Positions 58,292-64,000 of a stretch of 64,000 nucleotides of DNA are shown in pieces. Source of the DNA: Neobacillus drentensis. GTDB taxonomy: Bacteria > Bacillota > Bacilli > Bacillales > Cytobacillaceae. Each line of letters opens with the position of its first letter. The first letter of the stretch is position 1. The notes under the pieces are model-generated. The model had not been told where the DNA came from and did no database searches. It saw only the letters and a list, made by a program, of their open reading frames with translations. The DNA lies in assembly GCF_021560175.1 (NCBI RefSeq), contig NZ_CP091110.1:5210501-5274500 (forward strand). Reading direction: 5' to 3'. The translations under genes were made by a program, and so were the position numbers.

Positions 58292-59208
58292 GCTTCTTTT
58301 ACTTCTTCTTTTTCACCTAGCAATTGTTTATGCTTTGCGGCTGCATTTACTTGTTCATCGGCATGGTAAGAGGAACGAACGAGCGGACCTGCTTCACAAT
58401 GGCTAAAGCCTTTACTGAAGGCAATTTCCTGCAATTCCTTAAATTCATCAGGAGTATAGTATTTTTCAACTTTTAAATGGCTTTTTGTCGGCTGCAGATA
58501 TTGCCCAATCGTCATGATATCAACATGATTGGCTCTTAAATCATCCATAACCTCTAAAATTTCTTCTTTTGTTTCACCCAGACCAATCATTAAGCTTGAT
58601 TTTGTAGGAATATTGGGCTGCATCTCTTTCGCACGGCGAAGGAATTCTAGCGATCGATCATATTTAGCACGTGCCCGTACTCTTGGAGTTAAACGTTTTA
58701 CCGTCTCAATATTGTGGTTAAGAATATCTGGCTTTGCATCCATTAAGACTTTAAGGTTTTCTTCCTTTCCCCCCATGTCGGAAGGAAGAACCTCAATACT
58801 TGTAAATGGATTTTTACGCCGAATGGCACGTACGGTTTCCGCAAATACGGCGGCCCCGCCATCCTTTAAATCATCCCGAGCAACGGCCGTAACCACGACA
58901 TGCTTTAGATTCATTAATTGGACGGAATCAGCCACTCTTTCCGGCTCTTGCAAATCAAGCTCTGTTGGCAGACCCGTTTTTACTGCACAGAATCGGCAGG
59001 CACGTGTACAGGTATCTCCTAGAATCATAAAGGTAGCTGTGCGTCTTACTGCCCAGCATTCATGAATATTTGGACATCTAGCTTCTTCACAAACTGTATG
59101 TAAGTTTTTTTCCCGCATCATTTTTTTTAAGCCTGTATAAGACGCATTCGTGTTTAATTTTATTTTTAGCCATTCAGGCTTACGTAAAATTTCTTCTTTC
59201 TTGCTCAT
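58288..59208 (-). CDS. lipA: Lipoyl synthase
   Basis: A 306-aa radical SAM enzyme that inserts two sulfurs into octanoyl groups on lipoyl domains. The auxiliary cluster motif CEEARCPNIHEC (about 53-64) and the radical SAM motif CTRACRFC (about 79-86) are intact, as is the C-terminal GPLVRSSYHADEQ. The start at 59208 has AGGAG 7 bases upstream. It depends on Fe-S delivery by NifU/A-type carriers, both encoded in this window. The stop codon is provided by a dispersed repeat. Confidence 0.97.
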   Translation of the reverse strand: MSKKEEILRKPEWLKIKLNTNASYTGLKKMMREKNLHTVCEEARCPNIHECWAVRRTATFMILGDTCTRACRFCAVKTGLPTELDLQEPERVADSVQLMNLKHVVVTAVARDDLKDGGAAVFAETVRAIRRKNPFTSIEVLPSDMGGKEENLKVLMDAKPDILNHNIETVKRLTPRVRARAKYDRSLEFLRRAKEMQPNIPTKSSLMIGLGETKEEILEVMDDLRANHVDIMTIGQYLQPTKSHLKVEKYYTPDEFKELQEIAFSKGFSHCEAGPLVRSSYHADEQVNAAAKHKQLLGEKEEVKEA

Positions 59209-59377
59209 TTTTACACTCCTCAAAGTACATATATGGTTCAGATTGAGTTCATAGTCACTTTATCATACCAGAGGATGAACAACAAGCAATTCAATTTGAT
59301 TACCAATTATTAACCATTATGAAATAAGGAAAAGTTCACACACTAAAGTTGTACATTAATTGGAAGGAGGATTCCTG

Positions 59378-60382
59378 TTGCGGGCTGTTCTAATTTTCGG
59401 AACCATCCTTATGCTTTTTATTTCTACCTTGTCTGTCAGGGATGCTCATGCACAAGAAACCGATCCCTATCAGGAAAGAATGAAGCTTTATAAAAAAGTG
59501 GAAACTGTTACGCAAATTCCCTGGTATTATTTAGCGGCCATTGATCAATACGAGCGCAGCGTCCGTTTAGCTCGCAGAGATTTACCAAAAGCTGAAGGTG
59601 TAATCGGTATTTATTTTCGTCCTGAAGTGTGGGCAGGTTTGACAAACCCTAATCCGAAGGAAGAGAATCCGGCAGTCATTCAGTTCTTTAATGGAATGGG
59701 CGTGGATGGAGACGGAGATGGCAAAGCAAGTTTAAAGAGCGATGAGGATGTTTTATATGCATTTGCAAATTATCTCCTTTCATACGGTGTTGATCCTGAT
59801 AATATAAAAATTGGATTGTGGAACTACTATCATCGCGATCGATCAGTTGGCATCATTGCAGGTAAGGCTAAAATTTACCAGCATTATGGACGTCTTGATT
59901 TAGATAAACGTGTGTTTCCTGTTCCTTTATACAGCAATCATAGTTATCGCAGTACTTGGGGCGATGCCCGCGGCTGGGGCGGAAGAAGAATCCATGAAGG
60001 AACCGATATCTTTGCCGGTTATGGCGTTCCCGTCCGAGCAACGGCCTATGGGATTGTTGAGATGAAGGGCTGGAATAAGTTCGGCGGCTGGAGAATCGGC
60101 ATCCGTGATATTAATAACACTTATCATTATTTCGCCCATCTTAGCGGCTTTGCCAAAAACTTAACAGTAGGGCAAGTAGTAGAACCAGGCATGGTAATAG
60201 GCGGTGTAGGCAGCACCGGATACGGTCCTCCGGGTACCTCCGGAAAGTTCCCGCCGCATTTACATTACGGAATGTATAAAGACAATGGGATTACAGAATG
60301 GTCGTTCGATCCCTATCCACACTTAGCACAGTGGAAACGGTTGGAACGAATCGAGCTTCGTAAAGCAAAGCAGTCTCGTTGA
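59378..60382 (+). CDS. lytH: LytH/YunA M23 L-Ala-D-Glu peptidase
   Basis: A 334-aa exported enzyme. Signal sequence (AVLIFGTILMLFISTLSVRDAHA), a lysozyme-like helical region (about 35-175), then an LytM domain with zinc ligands GGRRIHEGTDIFAGYGVPVRA (HxxxD) and HLHYGM. In B. subtilis LytH trims peptide side chains to single L-Ala in spore cortex peptidoglycan. TTG start at 59378 with AGGAGG 7 bases upstream. Confidence 0.93.
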   Translation: MRAVLIFGTILMLFISTLSVRDAHAQETDPYQERMKLYKKVETVTQIPWYYLAAIDQYERSVRLARRDLPKAEGVIGIYFRPEVWAGLTNPNPKEENPAVIQFFNGMGVDGDGDGKASLKSDEDVLYAFANYLLSYGVDPDNIKIGLWNYYHRDRSVGIIAGKAKIYQHYGRLDLDKRVFPVPLYSNHSYRSTWGDARGWGGRRIHEGTDIFAGYGVPVRATAYGIVEMKGWNKFGGWRIGIRDINNTYHYFAHLSGFAKNLTVGQVVEPGMVIGGVGSTGYGPPGTSGKFPPHLHYGMYKDNGITEWSFDPYPHLAQWKRLERIELRKAKQSR

Positions 60383-60401
60383 CAATAAAGATATAAAGAA
60401 C

Positions 60402-60527
60402 AAAAGCGCAAGCGCCTTGAACAGCCCCGACAAGCATAAGACGCTCTGGGAAAAGGCGCTCTTTGCCTTCATTCCCAGAGCGTCTGTAGACCATCGAGGG
60501 GCTAGGCGCTGGAGAGCTAGACGTCGA
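60402..60527 (+). repeat. TAGAAAAGCG-family dispersed repeat after lytH
   Basis: AAAAGCGCAAGCGCCTTGAA to GGCGCTGGAGAGCTAGAC; inner arms AGACGCTCTGGGAA and TTCCCAGAGCGTCT pair perfectly. Confidence 0.85.
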
Positions 60528-60530
60528 AAA

Positions 60531-60559
60531 AAGGGACTGTCCGAAAAGGATCAGTCCTT
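60531..60559 (-). terminator. Terminator after yunB
   Basis: AAGGACTG and CAGTCCCTT on the minus strand, followed by TTTTTCG. Confidence 0.7.
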
Positions 60560-60561
60560 AC

Positions 60562-61380
60562 TTAGTTTCCTGTATTTTTTTGCGTTTTATTGGCGCCTTT
60601 CTTTTTTGACTCCGTCTGACTATCACTCTTGCTCTGCGGTATCTGAATCGAAGGTGTTAAATTGCCGCCGCTATTATAAAATTGTGGTACTTCTCCTTCA
60701 ACAAGTGTTCCGCCTACCGGAATGCTTTGTTTTAATTTCGTCACTTCAGTTGCAAATGGAGTAATAATTTGCACAGAAACCTGAATAACAACTGAAACCT
60801 CAAGCCAAGTATTGTTAATTCCCATTTCTTTTGTGGCAATATGCACATCCGGTTCCACTTCACCGATTGCATGAAATCGCACGGGGATTTTCGGACCGAT
60901 GTTTCCTAATAAGGAAATATTCGTTGCCTGCCCTAATGGAATGTACCAGACAATTCCGTCCTCTTTTTCGGTGTTCTGTGTCTCAATTTCTACGTCATTT
61001 TCCAATAAAGCGATATCACCCTTTTTAGCCGTTTTTAAGTTCTTTTGAATCTGTGCTGTCGTTTCTGCCAGAACGCGATTGATTAAATCGGTATTTAATT
61101 GGGCGTTTTGTCCTTTTCCATTACTGCCTGGTACTATTTTTATCACATCATTGTTATCACCTACATTGGTGGTCCGTTTGGTTATGGCTCTGTTGATAAC
61201 AAGCGAAGCGATATTCCGGGTTTCGGATGTAGCAATTCTCATTAATGTCGGCTCAATCCCTTTATTAACAAGCCATAAACCTGAGGCAGTAGAGAATAAG
61301 AATAGGATAAAGGATAATAACAGGACATAGCGGAATGGCAGCGGCCCCCGTTTGCGAAGCCGTCTTGTCAACTTAGCCAA
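60562..61380 (-). CDS. yunB: Sporulation protein YunB
   Basis: A 272-aa protein with an N-terminal transmembrane helix (YVLLLSFILFLFSTASGLWLV) and an outer domain starting IEPTLMRIATSETRNIASLVINRAI, the YunB signature. The Lys/Ser-rich tail is variable. TTG at 61380 has AAGGGG 8 bases upstream; GTG at 61389 lies inside that site. YunB is made in the mother cell under sigma-E in B. subtilis and is needed for efficient sporulation. Confidence 0.92.
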   Translation of the reverse strand: MAKLTRRLRKRGPLPFRYVLLLSFILFLFSTASGLWLVNKGIEPTLMRIATSETRNIASLVINRAITKRTTNVGDNNDVIKIVPGSNGKGQNAQLNTDLINRVLAETTAQIQKNLKTAKKGDIALLENDVEIETQNTEKEDGIVWYIPLGQATNISLLGNIGPKIPVRFHAIGEVEPDVHIATKEMGINNTWLEVSVVIQVSVQIITPFATEVTKLKQSIPVGGTLVEGEVPQFYNSGGNLTPSIQIPQSKSDSQTESKKKGANKTQKNTGN

Positions 61381-61470
61381 GAAAATCACCCCTTCTTGTT
61401 AAATGTATGCACAAGAAAGGGGAACTAGCCCATAAAAAAGGACACTAAAGGAAGCGGCTGCTTTTAAAGC

Positions 61471-61502
61471 AAAAAAATGCCTGCTACTAGTAGCAAGCAT
61501 TT
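61471..61502 (-). terminator. Terminator after yunC
   Basis: AATGCTTGCTAC and GTAGCAGGCATT arms on the minus strand, followed by TTTTTTT; overlaps the stop codon. Confidence 0.85.
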
Positions 61503-61803
61503 AAAGCATTTTAAGCAAAGCTTCTTTACCGATCATTCCCTTATGAATTCCAAGCTCCTCGGCTTCCCATGTCACCGATTCCAAAGGGGCATTTAGAAGC
61601 TGCTCAATAGTCCGTACCCCGACAGCGCGGCCCGCAATAATTTTTCGATCTTTCAGCTTATCATTTAATAAACCTATATCTAATGCACCACACATGATAT
61701 AGCCCTTATCATTCGAAACGGCTAACAAGGTGGTTTTAGGGAGTAACACCGTAACAGCCAAGAAGGTATGGCCATTGATTTCAATTGGTGAAAGCTCAAC
61801 CAA
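61501..61803 (-). CDS. yunC: YunC-like protein (DUF1805)
   Basis: A 100-aa soluble protein. YIMCGALDIGLLNDKLKDRKIIAGRAVGVRTIEQLLNAPLESVT is the DUF1805 pattern. TTG start at 61803 just after GGGGTGAGG. It lies 67 bases downstream of yunD on the same strand, so co-transcription is likely. Biochemical role unknown. Confidence 0.9.
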   Translation of the reverse strand: MVELSPIEINGHTFLAVTVLLPKTTLLAVSNDKGYIMCGALDIGLLNDKLKDRKIIAGRAVGVRTIEQLLNAPLESVTWEAEELGIHKGMIGKEALLKML

Positions 61804-61870
61804 AGGTTCCTCACCCCTTTCCTTACTATCACTGTATGATTAGAAGGATTAAAGGGTGACAGGCTATGGT

Positions 61871-63223
61871 CTATTGTTGCTTTTCTAACTCCCATTTTAG
61901 TAAATCCCGCAAAAATTCCGGAAGAAGATAGTCTTTATGTTTGTGCGGTAAAACTTCTTTGAAAAAATGACCAAAGGTAAACATATCCGGCAGCGCTAAC
62001 GTATAGGTTTTATCATAGTCCAAAGAGGTATGATTGATGAAGATTCGGCCATTTTCAAATCGGATTCCTTCATACACGAATATCCCCACGACGGTCCCTC
62101 TAAAACCTAAGCCTTTTATTTCTCGGTGTGCGAGTTCTTCTCCATTCGTCTCCACTAAAATCGTTTCTAGTTCCCTCCCGGTCAGTTCTACCACACAAGG
62201 GTTAATCGGATGAGGACAAATAGTAAGTAGATCAAATGTCGTCACGACCCCAGATAATGAACCTAAGAGAAGTCCTGCGTTGATCATGGCACAATCTGTT
62301 TGACACCAATCTCTTAAGGCTTTGCATAATAATTTTGAAAAATTTGTTTCATGAAAAGGATCATGAAGCAATGGTTCCTTGAGAGTCGTTACTTGGTGAT
62401 TTAGGAGCTCTTTTCCTTTTTCAAAAAAGGCTGTGACTTGCTCCAGTTCATTTTTCGGTGCAGGAAGTTCTTTATATTCATAAAGGACCGCTTTCTTGTT
62501 TTGAATGGCCTTTTTCTCATCGATATTTAGCGTCATGTGACCGACAAAGTGACCAAATTTTCCGGCGGCACCAATCAGTGTTTTCCCCACCTCTTTACCT
62601 TGTTCAAGGAAATGATGGGTATGAGCTCCTAAAATGACATCAATCTCTGGAAAATGATCGGCTATAGTTTCGTCATCTTTTAAACCAAGGTGGGAGAGTA
62701 AAATGATGACATCAGCCTCTTTTTTTAAAGGCTCCAGCCATTTCTTAAGTTCTACAATCGGCTCAGTGATTTCCCAGCCTAATAGTGTGTATAGATGGTG
62801 AAAATAAGCGGTGAGACCAATCACGCCAATTCGAGTACCTGTTTTGGTGGAATAGACCTTATAGGGTTTAAGCCACTTAGGATAGCTTCCATTGGCATTA
62901 AACAGGTTGGCATTCAATACATCAAAGTCTGCCAGATCATATAGGTGATCCAAATCCTCATGTGGGAGATTAACACCCTCATTATTGCCGATGGTAACCG
63001 CTGTATAGCCAAGTTTATTTAGCAGCTCAATGCTCCCTCTTCCTTTTGTCGCTTCGGAATAGGGATGCCAGCGGTCAATAAAATCACCAATATCAAATAA
63101 AAAAAACTCATCTTCCTTGGAGCGATAAAACTCCTTTTTTTCCATTAAGAAGTTTTGAATTCTAGGCCAATGCTCGAAGTGGCTGTGAAAATCATTTGTA
63201 TGAAAAATATGTATGGTTTCCAT
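61871..63223 (-). CDS. yunD: YunD metallophosphoesterase / 5'-nucleotidase-like
   Basis: A 450-aa protein with an N-terminal calcineurin-like domain (IHIFHTNDFHSHFE, FDIGDFIDRW, ILLSHLGL, ILGAHTHHFLE) and a C-terminal 5'-nucleotidase domain (about 290-450). The usual GNHE metal motif reads IGNNEG; I believe this is typical of YunD rather than a mutation. No signal peptide, so it is cytosolic. Substrates are probably nucleotides or UDP-sugars. YunE follows 6 bases upstream on the same strand. Confidence 0.9.
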   Translation of the reverse strand: METIHIFHTNDFHSHFEHWPRIQNFLMEKKEFYRSKEDEFFLFDIGDFIDRWHPYSEATKGRGSIELLNKLGYTAVTIGNNEGVNLPHEDLDHLYDLADFDVLNANLFNANGSYPKWLKPYKVYSTKTGTRIGVIGLTAYFHHLYTLLGWEITEPIVELKKWLEPLKKEADVIILLSHLGLKDDETIADHFPEIDVILGAHTHHFLEQGKEVGKTLIGAAGKFGHFVGHMTLNIDEKKAIQNKKAVLYEYKELPAPKNELEQVTAFFEKGKELLNHQVTTLKEPLLHDPFHETNFSKLLCKALRDWCQTDCAMINAGLLLGSLSGVVTTFDLLTICPHPINPCVVELTGRELETILVETNGEELAHREIKGLGFRGTVVGIFVYEGIRFENGRIFINHTSLDYDKTYTLALPDMFTFGHFFKEVLPHKHKDYLLPEFLRDLLKWELEKQQ

Positions 63224-63229
63224 TTTTAC

Positions 63230-64000
63230 CTACCCTATTATTCCTTGATAAATTAAACGCACCCCTACAATGATGAGGGTGGCTCTAATAATGAATACAA
63301 TTGTTTTACTCTTAAACCTAGTATTTAAAAACACACCCACCTTAGCACCAATCCAGGCCCCTGGTATTAAGGCCAAGGCATATAGCCAATTCACGTTTCC
63401 TAATGTGATATGGGTAATTGAACTTAGGATGGAGGTCGGTAAAATCATAAACATTGATGTGGCTGTGGCCACATGCGGCGGGAAGAAAAACAGCAAAATC
63501 ATCGTTGGAACCATGAGTGACCCTCCGCCGATTCCAAAAATCCCGGAAAGGAATCCGACGATAAAAGCAATCATGACTCCAAGAATGGGGTTGTAGCCAT
63601 ATTCAAACGAGCGCCCGCTATTATCGGTAAATGTTCGGACAATTCCTTTATCTTTACGGAACGGGAGCGGCTTTAATTTTTCTTTTACTACTAGGACGAA
63701 CGAGACAAACAGAATAAACGTACCGAAATAGATGTTAAAGGAGTGTAAGTCCATTTTTTCTGTTACCCATGCACCCAAGATGCTTCCTGGTCCGCTGCCG
63801 ATCAGAAAAATGAGTCCGCTTTTATAATCGACTGTTTTATGTTTCATATAGGCCAATGTGGACGAGAGGCCTGTAAATATCATCGTAAACAACGAGGTGC
63901 CTACTACCACTTGTGGTGTCAAGTGTTGGAAGGATGGAAGGGTTGCCAGGTAAAGCAAGGCTGGAACGACGATAATTCCTCCCCCCATCCCAATCAGGGA
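63230..64000 (-). CDS. yunE: YunE, TauE/SafE-family membrane transporter (5' end outside window)
   Basis: 257 codons are visible; the frame stays open to the right edge (SLIGMGGGIIVVPALLYL), so the true start lies beyond 64000. About seven hydrophobic segments with the duplicated TauE pattern GGGIIVVPAL and GIFGIGGGSLMVPTMILLF. The family exports sulfite or other sulfur-containing organic anions. It is the first gene seen of the yunE-yunD-yunC unit. Confidence 0.92.
   Translation of the reverse strand, partial: SLIGMGGGIIVVPALLYLATLPSFQHLTPQVVVGTSLFTMIFTGLSSTLAYMKHKTVDYKSGLIFLIGSGPGSILGAWVTEKMDLHSFNIYFGTFILFVSFVLVVKEKLKPLPFRKDKGIVRTFTDNSGRSFEYGYNPILGVMIAFIVGFLSGIFGIGGGSLMVPTMILLFFFPPHVATATSMFMILPTSILSSITHITLGNVNWLYALALIPGAWIGAKVGVFLNTRFKSKTIVFIIRATLIIVGVRLIYQGIIG

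Overview
The window is a 64-kb chromosomal segment of an endospore-forming Bacillaceae member (Bacillus/Neobacillus-like). Three things point there. Most genes have a strong purine-rich ribosome binding site at normal spacing. Many sporulation genes are present (yteA, kapB, kapD, yutH, lytH/yunA, yunB, a YhcN/YlaJ-type lipoprotein and two glycine-rich coat-like proteins). From about 27 kb to the right edge the gene order follows the Bacillus subtilis yug-kap-yui-yum-yut-lipA-yun region. I see no rRNA or tRNA genes, CRISPR arrays, transposases or phage genes.

Layout. 0-14 kb: metH, a MarR regulator with an MFS exporter, a 5-oxoprolinase operon (pxpB-pxpA-pxpC), a short FAD protein with a VOC protein, an aldose-epimerase-like gene divergent from a DHA2 exporter, and a cystathionine-lyase-like gene with two small genes. 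14.7-17.6 kb: a secreted subtilisin, an HTH-TPR regulator and a hidden 48-codon secreted-peptide gene that starts inside the regulator's stop codon. This looks like a complete peptide quorum-sensing cassette. 17.6-26.8 kb: CorA and CDF metal transporters, YozQ- and YteA-like proteins, an amino acid permease, a LysE exporter and a ykoT/ykoS-like glycosylation pair. 27-37 kb: yugO, yugN, pgi, a yugJ-type alcohol dehydrogenase, a Glu-dehydrogenase-like protein with an altered substrate pocket, rocD, yugI, yugE and alaX. 37-45 kb: a hexapeptide-repeat coat-like protein, sodC, a lipoprotein cyclophilin, kapB, kapD, yuxO, pepA, yuiC, yuiB, yuiA and a Nudix enzyme. 46-52 kb: flavoprotein reductases (yumB, yumC, yutJ) among small Fe-S or thiol proteins (yutM, yuzB, yuzD, yutI). 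52-64 kb: a 2-hydroxyacid dehydrogenase, yutH-yutD, lipA, lytH, yunB, yunC, yunD and the 3' part of yunE.

The intergenic DNA is unusually rich in repeats. There are a 21-bp array after metH, two unrelated arrays that both have a 52-bp period, two copies of a ~195-bp element with GTTGATT inverted ends, and a dispersed family beginning TAGAAAAGCG that sits against gene 3' ends and supplies the stop codon of two genes. Several palindromes look like operators: one on the MarR promoter, two TGTGA-N6-TCACG sites upstream of yumB, and a 20-bp palindrome upstream of pgi.
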